DNA from: Poa pratensis
Lineage: Eukaryota; Streptophyta; Magnoliopsida; Poales; Poaceae
Length of the DNA stretch: 64,000 nucleotides
Reading direction: 5' to 3'
Assembly (NCBI GenBank): GCA_947311845.1
Contig: CAMZMU010000116.1
Location: 3,586,421-3,650,420 of the forward strand
The notes below the pieces were generated by a model. It did not search any database and had not been told where the DNA came from. It saw only the letters and a list, made by a program, of their open reading frames with translations. Shown in pieces: positions 11,882 through 23,160 of this stretch. Position 1 is the stretch's first letter; every line of letters starts with the position of its first letter. Position numbers and translations under genes: made by a program.

Positions 11882-12268
11882 ATGTCTTCATCCGGGGCTC
11901 CGAAGGATACCTTCTTCAAGAACGTCGTCAACCCATACATCAATGAGCTGAAGCAGCACCCTCAAGAGATGCGGCTTGTGGATGGAGTCCTTGTTCGAGA
12001 AGATGTCAAGGGACCCAAGGTTGAAGGGGACATGAAGGCTAGGCTAGAAGAAGTAGAGCATGAAGTTTTCCGGTACCAGAAGATGATAGAGCGCGGAGTG
12101 GAGATCAACCACAAGATCATTAATGAGCTTATTGATGAACACAAGAAGGAGACTGATAAGCTGTGGGATAACATCTTCGCACTTAGTAAACTACATCCAA
12201 GTTACAAGGGCAAATTTACGATCTTCAAAACCAAAACTGTGAGTATGAAGCTAGGTTCAAACGCATAA
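11882..12268 (+). CDS. Accessory ORF of element B, 128 aa, coiled-coil-like
   Basis: An intact frame from ATG (MSSSGAPKDTFFKNVV) to TAA, in the env-like position of Athila elements between pol and the 3' LTR. The protein is charged and helix-prone. Residues about 50-105 show a heptad-like spacing of hydrophobics among Glu/Lys/Arg (MKARLEEVEHEVFRYQKMI; INELIDEHKKETDKLW), suggesting a coiled coil. No signal peptide or membrane span is visible, so it is not a usual envelope protein. It is the only clean coding frame in B. After the stop, similar charged text continues in another frame to about 12385 (SSAASFRFLETK, then DDEESSSPPRDQA), so the original protein may have been longer. Function unknown to me. 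Confidence 0.6.
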   Translation: MSSSGAPKDTFFKNVVNPYINELKQHPQEMRLVDGVLVREDVKGPKVEGDMKARLEEVEHEVFRYQKMIERGVEINHKIINELIDEHKKETDKLWDNIFALSKLHPSYKGKFTIFKTKTVSMKLGSNA

Positions 12269-14078
12269 GCTCAGCTGCTAGTTTCAGGTTCTTGGAAACC
12301 AAATCCTCTTTCGTTGATGGGGAGCCTCTGCCTTGGAAATTTGATGACGAGGAGTCTTCTTCACCACCAAGAGATCAAGCCTAAATCGTCAAGGGGTAAT
12401 GGCACTCCCTTGGCTTGTTCCAAGCTTGGGGGAGTGCCCAGTATCATCTTTATCCTTTCGTTTTTATAATTTCGTGGTCATATCATGAGTAGAGAAGTTA
12501 TCTTATAAGATGGTTTGCGATGTGGAGTGTCACCTTTAGTTATCCATGTATCCGTTGGTTTGAGTGTGTTTTGTTCAGAATATTAATGAGAAGTTCCACC
12601 TTTACTTTCGGTACATTTTATTTTAGCCTGCAATCTTCTTTATGTGCTGATCTTGCCATTGGTATTGACGCCACTTTTGGGTACATCAAGTAATTATATT
12701 AGTTGTGGCAAACTTAGTATTGGTCATTAGCAACATACCATGAAAACTTAAGTAGAAGGAGGGAATTACATGCAAAAATATTATCCCTTTATCTTTCTTT
12801 CTTGCTAGCCAATAAGATTAGTATTCTTTGAGTTAAAACATTTGTGCTTACAGGGAAGATAGCATGGTTGTTCTATTATATGTATATTTGTGTGTATCCC
12901 CCAACTTTTATGCTTGCTACATGACCTTGCTAGCCTTAACCACCGTACTGAGAGGGAATGCTTCTCGTGCATCCAAATCCTTGAGCCAAACCCATGCCAT
13001 TTGTGTCCACCATAACTACCTATATGTGGTATTTCTTGCCACTCCAAGTAAATTTTTCATGTGCTACCTTTAAATTATTCAAAATGTTATTATTCCCTTT
13101 TGTGTCAATGTTTACTAGCTCATGAGGAAGTAGTGTGGTTATCCTTTATTCTACTTGTCAAATGACTTTACACCTGGACTAGTGGCATATACATCCGCTT
13201 ATCCAATAACTTGCAAAAAGAGCTGGCAACGGGATGCCCAGTCCCAATTAATTACAACTTTAACCGCTTAATTCTCTTCACACTTTTGCCCTGATTCATC
13301 AGTAAGCAATGACAAACAGTGAAATATCTGCGTGTGTAAACCAAAGAGAAAGAGGGATGATCTGCCTTGCTGGTAGAAATAACGTCCTTCATGGGAGCCG
13401 CTCTTAAAAGTCTGTTTGACAGGGAGAATACTGTTTTCACCCGCTACCATTCGTTGACAATTAACAAACACCTCTCAAACTTAATTTTTGCTCTCTATAT
13501 GATTTCAAAAACTAAAAGCTCTAGCACATGACTTAATCCCTGCTTCCCTCTGCGAAGGGCCTTTCTTTTACTTTTCATGTTGAGTCAGTACACCTATTTC
13601 CTTCTTCCTTGAGCAAGCATTTGAGTTGTTGTGATTCAACCATATATATCATTAATATTGTCAATCATGTCTTTTATCCTTCCTTGTCTTAGCACAAAGA
13701 CTTTTGCCTCTAAGAATATAGCTTTGCAAGTTATCAATGACTGTAAAGAAGGTGTGATAATTGAGTGTGGAAGTTCTGCAATATAAGCTCTAATATAAAG
13801 ACTCCTTTCGAAAGATAAGTATTGATTGCTTATTGTTCTATGACCAAGAATGAAGTGTGCCATTACTAATCTATAATTTCCTTCGTGTATTTTTATTGTG
13901 GTTGTTTCACTACTCATGTTCAAGTTAGGTTATATGAAGAGTAGTTGCTGTTTAAAATGATTGTGTTGTTAGTAATACTGATGCTTCTTGTCCGTATTCT
14001 TTATTATCGACGCTTCACTCCATAAACTTTTGTTCTAGTTTACTGAGCTCAGCTTTCGCTTGGGGACAAGCGAGGTCT
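12269..14078 (+). other. Long untranslated region of element B between accessory ORF and 3' LTR
   Basis: No sense ORF of note. It contains a block at about 12945-13480 that is closely matched inside element C at about 18385-18930, including a conserved antisense frame (minus 13268-13471 and 18719-18925, both starting MFVNC and ending KCEEN). The rest is AT-rich. Confidence 0.6.
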
Positions 14079-14091
14079 AAGCTTGGGGGGT
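14079..14091 (+). other. Polypurine tract of element B
   Basis: AAGCTTGGGGGGT directly precedes the TGATACG start of the 3' LTR. This is the usual position and composition of the plus-strand primer. Confidence 0.65.
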
Positions 14092-14693
14092 TGATACGTC
14101 CATTTTGCATCACTATTTTATAGCATAATTTACTGTTATTCAATGATATATTTCATATTAAGATGTGTTACTTATGTTATTTTGTCTTATTTTGCATGTT
14201 TGATGATTATTGGATAATTAACTGCCGGAGTCAGATTTCAGCTGGAAAAAGCACCATCAAGACACTATATTTCTGGAGCTCTAAAAATATTTCCAAGAAG
14301 ACAGATGTTCCTATTTTATCAGAAGATGGAGCTAGCCAAAAGGGGAGGCTGAGATGGGCCAGGAGGGGCCCACACCACCCCTGGGCGCGGGCCCCCTTGG
14401 CCGCGCCCAGGTATGGTGTGGAGTCCCTGGCCCACTCCAGGCGCTCCCCCTTCGCGTACTTCATCCCCCAGAAACCCTAAGACACGGGGAGTTCACGAAG
14501 AAATATTCCGCCGCCTCCACGAGGCGGAAACAACAGAGAGAGAAAAAGCTCTCCGGCAGGGAGAAATCTGCCGGGGAAATTCCCTCCCGAGGGGGAGATC
14601 ATCGCCATCCTCATCGTCATCGTGCTGGACTTCATCGGGATCATCATCATCATCATCTCCATCACCGTCACCATCATCACCGCTGCACCATCT
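14092..14693 (+). repeat. 3' LTR of element B, first part
   Basis: Begins TGATACGTCCATTTTGCATC as the 5' LTR does and runs colinear with 5247 to about 5835, with the same GC-rich stem-loop (14380-14390 with 14401-14411) and CAT tract. It stops at CACCATCT, where element C is inserted; CATCT is the target duplication. Confidence 0.92.
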
Positions 14694-16276
14694 TGATACG
14701 TCTCAAACGTATCTATAATTTTTTATGTTCCATACTTGTTTTATACCTATTGCTACATGTTTTGCATCCACTTTATGTCACTTTTATACATTTTCCGGGA
14801 CTAACCTATTAACAAGATGCCGAAGTGCCAGTTCCTGTTTTCTGCTGTTTTTGTATTCCAGAAAAGCTAGTCTGGAAATATTCTCGGAATTGGACGAAAC
14901 TACACGGGGTCCTTATTTTACCAGAAGACACCAGATGGAGCAAAGAAGCAACAGAGGGGACCCACCAGGGAGCCTTACGCACCTAGGGCGCGCCCCCCCC
15001 CCTCTGGCGCGCCCTAGCCAGGTGTGGGCCCCTCGGGGCTCTCCAGCCACCGCCCTTTCGCCTATTTATTCCTCCCGTGAAAATAACCCGAGGAGCCTGA
15101 GCCAAAATCCACGAAAAGTTCCAGAGACGCCGCCGCCGTCAACCCTAGCTTGGGAGGGTCCAGAACCTCTTCTCGGCACCCTGCCAGAGAGGGGAATCGT
15201 CACCGGAGGCTTCTACATCGCCATGCCTGCCTCCGGAGTGATGCGTGAGTAGTTCATCCTTGGACTACGGGTCCATAGCAGTAGCTGGATGGTTGTCTCT
15301 CCTATTTGTGCCATCATGTTTAGATCTTGTGAGCGGCCCTACATGATCAAGATCATATTATTGTAATGCTACATGTTGTGTTTGCTGGGATCCGATGAAT
15401 ATTGAATACTATGTCAAGTTGATTATCAATCTATGCCCTATGTTATTTATGATCTTGCATGCTCTCCGTTACTAGTAGATGCTTTGGCCAAGTAGATACT
15501 TGTAACTCAAAGAGGGAGTATTTATGCTAGATAGTGGGTTCATGCCTCCATTTAATCTGGGACAGTGACAGAAAGTTCTAAGGTTGTGGATGTGCTGTTG
15601 CCACTAGGGGGAACCTAACGATGCTATGTCCATGGGAATATGTGTTTGTTTACATTACGCGCTTTACTTAATGCAATTATCCGTTGCTTGCAACTTAATA
15701 CCAACGGGGACTCGGATGACAACCTGGCGGTGGATTATTAGTCATAGATGTTGTTGGATAACGGTCTATGTATCTTGTCGTAATGCCCAATTAAATACCA
15801 TAGTAATCATCATGCCATGTATTTGCATTGTCATGCGCTCACTATTTGTCAATTGCCCAGCTGTAATTTGTTCACCCAGCATGTTAGTTATCTTTTATTG
15901 GAGAGACACCACTAGTGAATTGTGGACCCCGGTCCATTATTTTACATTGATTAAACCACAAACTGCAAACTGTTCCTTTTTCATTCTCTGCATTTTAATA
16001 CTCATTTTCCACACGAGACGTTTAATCCTTTTTTTCAGCAAGCCGGTGAGATTGACAATCTCACTGTTACGTTGGGGCAAAGTATTGTGATTGTGTTGTA
16101 TGCAGGTCCACGTTGGTGATCGTGTTGCGCCGTGCGAGCCGCCAACAACCTTCAGAAGAGTTGCTGCTCCTACTGGTTCGATAAACCTTGGTTTCATACT
16201 GAGGGAAAACTTGCTGCTAGACTACATCAAACCTTCCTCTTGGGGTCTCCCAACGAGCAGGCACGCCTAGCAATCA
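14694..16276 (+). repeat. 5' LTR of element C
   Basis: Runs from TGATACGTCTC to CGCCTAGCAATCA, where the leader and primer site begin. A perfect 12-bp GC-rich inverted repeat, CTAGGGCGCGCC at 14983-14994 and its complement at 15006-15017, lies 44 bp upstream of a TATA-like CTATTTATT (15062-15070). The last ~190 bp recur at the end of the element (about 19622-19809). Confidence 0.88.
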
Positions 16277-16286
16277 AGACTTTTTC

Positions 16287-16304
16287 TGGCGCCGTTGCCG
16301 GGGA
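16287..16304 (+). other. Primer-binding site of element C
   Basis: TGGCGCCGTTGCCGGGGA, identical to the site of element B and complementary to the tRNA-Asp 3' end, 10 bp after the LTR. Confidence 0.85.
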
Positions 16305-16471
16305 GTAGAAGTTCTTCTGCAAGGGGAGTTTCACGCTTCCAATCTCTTTACTTTGTTTTTGTCATGCTTAGTTTATTTTATTTTATCTTGTTTGCTTTCA
16401 ATTATCAAAAACACAAAAAAATTAGTTACTTGCATTTAGTTTATTTTCAGTTTTGCTTTCTGTTAGTTATC

Positions 16472-16969
16472 ATGTCTGGTTCAACTCATTATGTTTCGGT
16501 TCCTGAAGTTGAGATTATCACTTTTAAGCAAGGAAGTGAGGAGAGTTTTAAAGATGCTTGGTCTAGAATATATCAGTCATATGCTAAAACTGAACCTAAA
16601 ATGACTCTAAGCCTGCTTCTCAGTAGCTTCTATTTTGGTCTTGTTCTTTGCTACAGATATGCCCTGGATGCTGTGGTAGGAGGAGATTTCCTTCGTCATG
16701 ATGGGGATCAAGCTTTTAATGCTATTAAAAAGTTGATTACAATTTCTAGCCCTCCAATTAGTAAAATTGACTCAGTTCTCACAAGAATAAATGATAGATT
16801 AAATGCTCTTGAAACAAATATATCTGGTCTGAAAGAAGGGAATATAAAATATCAATTTCCTCTCAAGAAAGGTATGGAACACTTTCCTAGAAAGAAGATT
16901 AAGCCACCTTATGATTCTATTGTTCGAACAAATTACAATGTTGACGCTTCTTCACTTGGTAATACTTGA
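16472..16969 (+). CDS. gag-like protein of element C, 165 aa
   Basis: ATG at 16472 (MSGSTHYVSVPEVEI) chosen because it follows a leader of about 195 bp after the LTR; the open frame extends upstream without ATG. Contains FKDAWSRIYQSYAKTEP and a hydrophobic helix-rich core (LSLLLSSFYFGLVLCYRYALD) typical of the N-terminal half of Athila-type gag, then a Lys-rich tail. The capsid core with the WYR-type motif, the zinc knuckle and all of pol are missing, so it is short for a gag. It could be a truncated structural protein packaged in trans. Stop at 16969. Confidence 0.55.
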   Translation: MSGSTHYVSVPEVEIITFKQGSEESFKDAWSRIYQSYAKTEPKMTLSLLLSSFYFGLVLCYRYALDAVVGGDFLRHDGDQAFNAIKKLITISSPPISKIDSVLTRINDRLNALETNISGLKEGNIKYQFPLKKGMEHFPRKKIKPPYDSIVRTNYNVDASSLGNT

Positions 16970-19621
16970 TGCATGCTTTGTGCCTAGCTAAAATGCGTTA
17001 AAGAAAAGCGCTTATGGGAGGCAACCCATTTTATTTTTCTGAAATTTTTCTTTATTTGAGTCAAGGATTTGTTTACTTCTGTAGCAACTCCTTTGTATCT
17101 TTATTTTCCCGCATTGTTGTGCCAAGAGTAGCCTCTAGTGTTAAGGTTTTGCTTAATTTTGATTGTTGCGCAGAAACAGATTTTTGCTGTCCACTGTACG
17201 AAAATCCTAAAATCACCAGATTGTTGAAAAATCTGAAACTTTTTGTGCGTGATCTTTATGAATGTCTGAATATTTCATTAGTTCAAAGTTTTTTGATTTG
17301 AGCGCTGTAAGTTCCTCGAAAAAATTCATCTTTACTGGCTGTTCTGTTTTGACAGATTCTGTCTCTGTTTTTTTGTATTGTCTCTTGTGGGCTTTAGGCA
17401 AGGTTCTCTAATGAGGGTTGTAGCTAATGTTTTATTGAGTTCTTGCAATGTGTCACAACAGAACCAGTGGATTAAAATTTTTGAGTACTAACACCTCTAA
17501 TGAGATTTACTTTGAGTTTGGTGTGACGGAAGTTTTCAAGGGTCAAGAGAGAAGGGTGATGATAGGATCAAGAAGAGTGAAGAGCTTAAACTTGGGGAGG
17601 CTCCCATGGATCTCCCCAGTATATTTCAAGAAGACTCAAGCATCTAAGCTTTGGGATGCCCAAGGCATCCCCTTCTTCATCGTCAAATTATCAGGTCATC
17701 TCTAGTGAAACTATATTTTAATTCTTTCACATCATATGTGCTTTTCTTGGAGCGTCTGTGTGCTTTTATTTTCAGTATTGCACTTTTATTTTAAATAAGC
17801 TTGACTGGACCCTAGCATTCTTGATTGGGAGAGAGACACGCTCCGCTTTTTCATGAGAATACTCCTATTCTTCACTTATACTTGTTGAGTATTCATATCT
17901 AGCACTGTTCAACTTTTAGCTCTTGTTTTCATGTATCTCTTTTCAGAGCTATTAGCTTTCTTTTGTAGAAAGTACTCTCTTGCTTCACTTATATCTATTT
18001 GGATAGTTGATTAAATAAATTGATTGGTGTTTGGTTGGTTCCGAAAATGTTGCATGTGGTAATTGGTATAAGGAAATACTTGCTTAGTCTTGTGGATCAC
18101 TAATATGGATAGCTTGATGCTTGTCAATTGTTTTGAGTTAACAAGTAGATCATGATTAAATTTGTGCATCACATGAGTTAAGCCTATTAGTGAAGAACTA
18201 CCGTAAAGCTTGTTAAAATTTGGTTTGCATCGGTGGTACCTCTAAGGTCTAGATATTTTCTAGTAATCGGGTTCGGTTAACAAGGAAGACGGTATGAGGT
18301 TTTATAACGTTTGCACTATGTTTGTCATGTAAAACTTGGTGTACGGGTTGATATTCTTGTTTGCTTACAAAAACCTTGCTAGCCTAAACTCTGTACTGAG
18401 AGGGAATGCTTCTCGTGCATCCAAATCCTTGAGCCAAATTCCATGCCATTCGTGTCCACCATAACTACCTATATGTGGTATTTCCTTGCCACTCCAAGTA
18501 AATTTTTCATGTGCTACCTTTAAATTATTCAAAATGTTATTATTCCCTTTTGTGTCAATGTTTACTAGCTCATGAGGAATTAGTGTGGTTATTCTTTATT
18601 CTCCTTGTCAAATGGACTTTACACCTGGACTAGTGGCATATACATCCGCTTATCCAATAATTTGCAAAAAGAGCTGGCAACGGGGTGCCCAGTCCCAATT
18701 AATTACAACTTTAACCAATCAATTCTCTTCACACTTTGGCCCTGATTCACCAGTAAGCAATGACAAAACAGTGAAATATCTGCATGTGTGTAAACAAAAG
18801 AGAAAGAGGGATGATCTGCCTTGCTGGTAGAAATAACGTCCTTCATGGGAGCCGCTCTTAAAAGTCCGTTTGGCAGGTAGGATACTGTTATCACCCGCTA
18901 CCATTCGTTTACAATTAACAAACACCTCTCAAAAATAGATGCTCCTCCACGGTATGTGATTGATGGAAGGCACCCGAGGATTCGGTTAGCCATGGCTTGT
19001 ATAAGCAAGGTTGGGAGGAGTATCAAATATTTTATGCAATCTCTATATGCTTTCAAAAACCTAAAAGCTCTAGCACATGATTTAATCCCTGCTTCCCTCT
19101 GTGAAGGGCCTTTCTTTTACTTTTATGTTGAGTCAGTTTTCCTATTCTTTCTGTCTTCCATAAGCAAACACTAGTGTCAACTTTGTTACAACATGGGTTA
19201 TATGCAACGTATTGGACTTGTTATACTACTTTGTGTTGACGATATCCATGAGATAAATATGTTGAAAGTTGAAGCAAATGCTGAAGCTTAATTCTTCCTT
19301 TGTGTTGATTGAATACCTTTTATTAGGAACTATTGCTTTATGAGTTAACACCTATGCAAAATAGTTTGATGGTTGTCTTGAAAGTACTATTCATGAAAAA
19401 GTTTAGCTTGTGTGATTCATTGTTTACTCATTATCTATTTGATAGCAAACTATAGACCATTGACTTGGATCACTTCATTCATTTACATGTGCCTTACAAT
19501 ATTATATGATCAAGATTATGATAGTAGCATGTCACCTCAAAAATTATTTTGTTTTTATCGTTTACCTACTCGAGGACAGGCAGGAACTAAGCCTTGGGGT
19601 GCAATACTCGAGGATAGTAGC
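16970..19621 (+). other. Untranslated interior of element C
   Basis: No pol-like frame on either strand. About 18385-18930 matches B's 12945-13480 block with scattered differences. A polypurine-like AAGCCTTGGGG lies near 19591, where the 3' LTR should begin, but the sequence then jumps to the last part of the LTR. Confidence 0.6.
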
Positions 19622-19809
19622 TTGTGTGTTGTGTGCAGGTCCACGTTGGTGATCGTGTTGCGCCGTGCGAGCCGCCAACAACCTTCAGAAGAGTTGCTAC
19701 TCCTACTGGTTCGATAAACCTTGGTTTCATACTGAGGGAAAACTTGCTGCTAGACTACATCAAACCTTCCTCTTGGGGTCTCCCAACGAGCAGGCACGCC
19801 TAGCAATCA
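19622..19809 (+). repeat. Truncated 3' LTR of element C
   Basis: From about GTGTTGTGTGCAGGTCCACG to AGCAATCA this matches the last ~190 bp of the 5' LTR (from about 16095). The first ~1.4 kb of the LTR, including the promoter part, is missing, although the outer boundary and TSD are intact. This points to an internal deletion after insertion. Confidence 0.75.
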
Positions 19810-19814
19810 CATCT

Positions 19815-20723
19815 CATTCCGCTGTAACATCTAGGGCTATACCTTGTCTAGTTCATAGGGGAAACTCTCCCGGTGTTAATTACTCCTTGTGGTTTATGCT
19901 ATTGAGTTTTATCGGTGAATTGAAGTATATGTTCAGATTGTTATTCATCATTATCTCACCTCTGATCATGATCCATATGATGTCTTGTGAGTAGTTTGTT
20001 TAGTTCTTGAGGACATGGGAGAAGTCATGTTGTTAGTAGTGGAACTATGTTGAGTAATATTTAATGGTTTGATATTTAAGTTGTGGTGCTATTCTTCTAG
20101 TGGTGTCGTGTGAACGTCGACTACATGCATGACACTTCACCTTTATGGGCCTAGAGGAATGCATTGTATATTTGGTTGCTAATTGTGGGGTTGCCAGAGT
20201 GACAGAAACCTAAACCCCGTTAGTATACCGGTGCATAAGGCAGCGTAGGATCTTAGAGTTTAAGGCTGTGGTTAGATTTATCTTAATTACTTTCTTGTAA
20301 CTGCGGATGCTTGCAAGGGGTATAATCACAAGTATGTATTAGTCCAAGTAAGGGCGGTGCATTAGCATAGGTTCACCCACACAACACTTATCAAAACAAT
20401 GAAGATTAATCAACTATGTGAAGCGAAAGCACTTGACTAGAATCCCGTGTGTCCTCAAGAACATTTGGTCATCATAAGTAAACCAACCGGCTTGTCCTTG
20501 CTCTAAAAAGGATTGGGCCACTTGCTGCAATCATTATTACTGTCTTTTACTTACTTGCATTTTATTTACCTGCAATATCAAAAACTCCTAAAAACTTGTC
20601 TGCTAGTATTTACAGTGAAACCTTCACCAAAACTCCTTGTCAGCACCTTCTGCTACTCGTTGGGTTCGACACTCTTATTTATCGAAAGTACTACGATACA
20701 CCCCCTATACTTGTGGGTCATCA
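19815..20723 (+). repeat. 3' LTR of element B, second part
   Basis: Resumes CATTCCGCTGTAACATCTAGG as in the 5' LTR at about 5836 and runs colinear to GTGGGTCATCA. Together with 14092-14693 it makes about 1,511 bp against 1,495 bp for the 5' LTR; small indels account for the difference. Directly followed by the TSD CCCTT. Confidence 0.92.
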
Positions 20724-20882
20724 CCCTTATGCCGACTCGACACAACGCTGCAGCACTTCGGTTGCGCTTCTCTTGTATAACTCTTTGTTGATGATGGTGT
20801 ATGCTTTGGCTCTTCTTTGCACTCGCATGGCCTCTGTTTCATCACTTGGCAAACTCCCATCTATCATAAACATCATTATAGG

Positions 20883-21797
20883 CTACGCCCACTCCGGCAC
20901 TGGACGCACAGGGAATACCGGTTCATCCACCTCCATAGGCTCTGCCGACATTGCTTCCTCCGACATTAACTGGCCAGTCCCCGAGTTCTGCCACGCAGTC
21001 CCCGGGTTTTCCCAAATACACCCGACATCAACGTCCATGGGGACATCTCCAGACTCCGGTTTCGCCGGGATAAATATTGATTCGGACTCGGGCGATGTCT
21101 TGGTTGATGGCTTCCTCAGATGCTCCAAGGATATCCCGGGTGGAATAGGATCCCGAGATGAACCTAACTTGGATAGCACATCGGCGGCCTCATTTTCCAG
21201 CCGACGCACATGCTTGAACTCGCAACCTTCGAAGAACCCCGAAATCTTCTTGACATGAAACCGATACAACGCCATGTTGGCATCCAGGGCATCCCAATTT
21301 CCTGAGGATTGCTGCACCACCAGATCCGAATCTCCGAAGCATTCTATCCGGCGAATGCCAATTTCCTTGGCCACATTGAGCCCATGAACAAGTGCCTCAT
21401 ACTCGGCCACATTATTAGATGCCGCAAAGTGAATTTGCAACACATATCTCAGCTGGTCCTACTTTGGCGAGGTAAGGACTACTCCGGCACCCAATCCAAT
21501 TTTTGTCTTGGAGCCATCAAAGTGCATTCTCCAGTAATTGGAGTCTGGCAGTGGTGGCTCATACTGCATCTCGGCCCAATCCACAAAGAAATCCAGCAGT
21601 GCCTGAGATTTGATAGCATCTCTTCTCTCATAATGCGAAGTGTAAGGGGACACCTCGATGGCCCATTTGGCTACTCGGCCGCTTGCATCTTTGCAACCAA
21701 TAATTTTCGAGATTGGAGCCTCACATACCACTGTGATTGGATGCTCTTGGAAGTAATATTTCAACTTCTTAGCCGCCATATAGACACCATATGTCAT
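20883..21797 (-). pseudogene. RNase H region (second, archaeal-type) of element A
   Basis: The frame 21797-21459 has the end of the RT-linked RNase H (VYMAAKKLKYYF, then VAKWAIEVSPY) followed by a new domain start with the acid motif HFDGSKT. After a stop at 21456-21458 the same domain continues (ASNNVAEYEALVHGL, ECFGDSDLVVQQ, NEAADVLSKLG), giving D-E-D residues of a dedicated second RNase H. This extra domain is a known property of Tat-lineage elements. A tether-like acidic region follows to 20883. Confidence 0.82.
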
Positions 21798-21800
21798 TTT

Positions 21801-22895
21801 CTAGTAGTGAGGATACTTTTGCTTGGAGGTTGAGATCACCTCGCTCAGATAATATACCGGCCTCTGCACGGTTTTGCCCTCCTCTTCTCGCTCCACCACC
21901 ACTACAACACTCACAACTCGGTTTGTGGCTGTAATGTAGAGTAACATCGGCTCTCTGGGTAGTCGTGAGGCCAGTATCGGCGCTGTTGCCAACATCTTTT
22001 TCAGCTCATTGAATGCCAAATCTGCTTGTGGGGTCCACACAAACCCGGAGCTTTTCTTCAAGAGTTGGTACAAAGGCAATGCCTTTTCTCCCAACCTACT
22101 AACAAACCGACTCAAAGATGCCAAGCAACCAGTGAACTTTTGCACATCTTTCAGACATGTTGGCAATCTCATTTTCTTAATAGCACGGATTTTTGTCGGG
22201 TTTACCTCGATACCTCGGCTCGATACAAGGAAACCGAGTAACTTGCCTGCCGGCACCCCAAATGTACATTTATCCGGATTAAGTTTCATCCGGTATTTCC
22301 TTAGGTTCGCGAATGTCTCTCTGAGATCATTGATCAGAGTGGATTTCTCTTTAGTTTTGATGACTATATCATCGACATACATTGCACATTTTTGCCTATT
22401 TGATCATGCAAGCACTTTTGCATACATCTCTGGTAAGTAGCACCAGCATTTCTCAAACCAAAGGTCATGACACGATAGCAATAAGCCCCATACGGGGTAA
22501 TAAAAGCAGTTTTCATTTGATCATTTAGGGTTCAGTGGTATCTGGTGAAAATCAGAATACGCATCTACAAATGATAACAATTCACACCCGGCTGTGGAAT
22601 CGATCAGTTGATCAATCCGAGGCAGCGGGAATGGATCCTTAGGACATGCCTTGTTCAAGTTTGTGAAATCGATGCACATGCGCCACACCTTGGCCACCAG
22701 AGGTTCATCATTTTTCTTTTCCACCAAGACCGAGTTAGACAACCAGTCCGGGTGCAGCACTCCCATGATGAAACCACCCGCAAGCAACTTGGCCAGTTCA
22801 TCGCCCACCACCTTTCTCCTTTCATCCGAGAGACGCCGCATCGGTTGCTTCACCGGTTTCATATCCAGACTGACGAATAACGAGTGCTCAGCCAA
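21801..22895 (-). pseudogene. Reverse transcriptase of element A
   Basis: N-terminal half at 22895-22521 (CIDFTNLNKACPKDPFPLPR; SFVDAYSDFHQI). The catalytic YVDD box is at about 22380, followed by the palm/thumb and connection (LNPDKCTFGV, LGFLVSSRGIE) and the first RNase H start to 21801. Between 22383 and 22520 the expected ...PFG..NAGATYQR region reads only with frame changes, and a stop ends the frame at 21798-21800. Decayed. Confidence 0.85.
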
Positions 22896-23160
22896 CTCCC
22901 TCGGAACACCTGGCAGGTCCTGATTGGACCATGCAAAGATATCCTGATTCTCACGGAGGAAGTGACTGAGCGTGCTTTCCTATTTCTCGGTCAACCCGGT
23001 ACCAATGATGGCATTGCGCTCTGGGAACGCCGGGTCAACATTGATCTTCTTCGTCTCCTTCGGCACCTCGAATGCCGCGGTCAAGTCCGGGTTAGCCATA
23101 CCCGGCATTCCGAGTTGCGCGGACTGGGCCAGCGCCACCACTTCATGGATCTTCTTCTTC
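22896..23160 (-). pseudogene. Protease-RT linker of element A, broken
   Basis: Linker between protease and RT. Fragments of typical wording (for example an LRENQDIFAWS-like stretch around 22940) can be read on the minus strand, interrupted by stops. Confidence 0.45.

Larger units (their letters stand above)
14694..19809 (+). mobile_element. Element C: gag-only LTR retrotransposon with truncated 3' LTR
   Basis: Starts TGATACGTCTC, ends AGCAATCA, and is flanked by the perfect TSD CATCT (14689-14693 and 19810-19814) inside B's 3' LTR. It has a 1,583-bp 5' LTR, the same tRNA-Asp primer site as B, a gag-like ORF, and no protease, RT, RNase H or integrase that I could find. It shares an internal block with B. 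It looks like a non-autonomous relative that depends on enzymes made by another copy. Name and family not assigned. Confidence 0.85.
5247..20723 (+). mobile_element. Element B: Athila-type Ty3/gypsy LTR retrotransposon (interrupted)
   Basis: A complete but decayed LTR retrotransposon on the plus strand. It has a 5' LTR, a tRNA-Asp-type primer-binding site, gag, protease, RT, RNase H, integrase, an extra ORF, a polypurine tract and a 3' LTR. Ends are TGATACG and GTCATCA. The TSD CCCTT lies at 5242-5246 and 20724-20728. RT wording (KGISP near the start, WVSPVHCVPKKGG) and the long post-pol region match the Athila clade. Element C is inserted in the 3' LTR, so B proper is about 10.4 kb. Frameshifts in gag, protease, RT and integrase make it non-autonomous. 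It disrupts element A. Confidence 0.9.

Noticed and set aside
11653..11946. 97-codon plus frame overlapping the accessory ORF start
   Set aside because: Pro/Gly-rich text from the LTR-like GC block; opens in untranslated sequence and conflicts with the clean accessory ORF.
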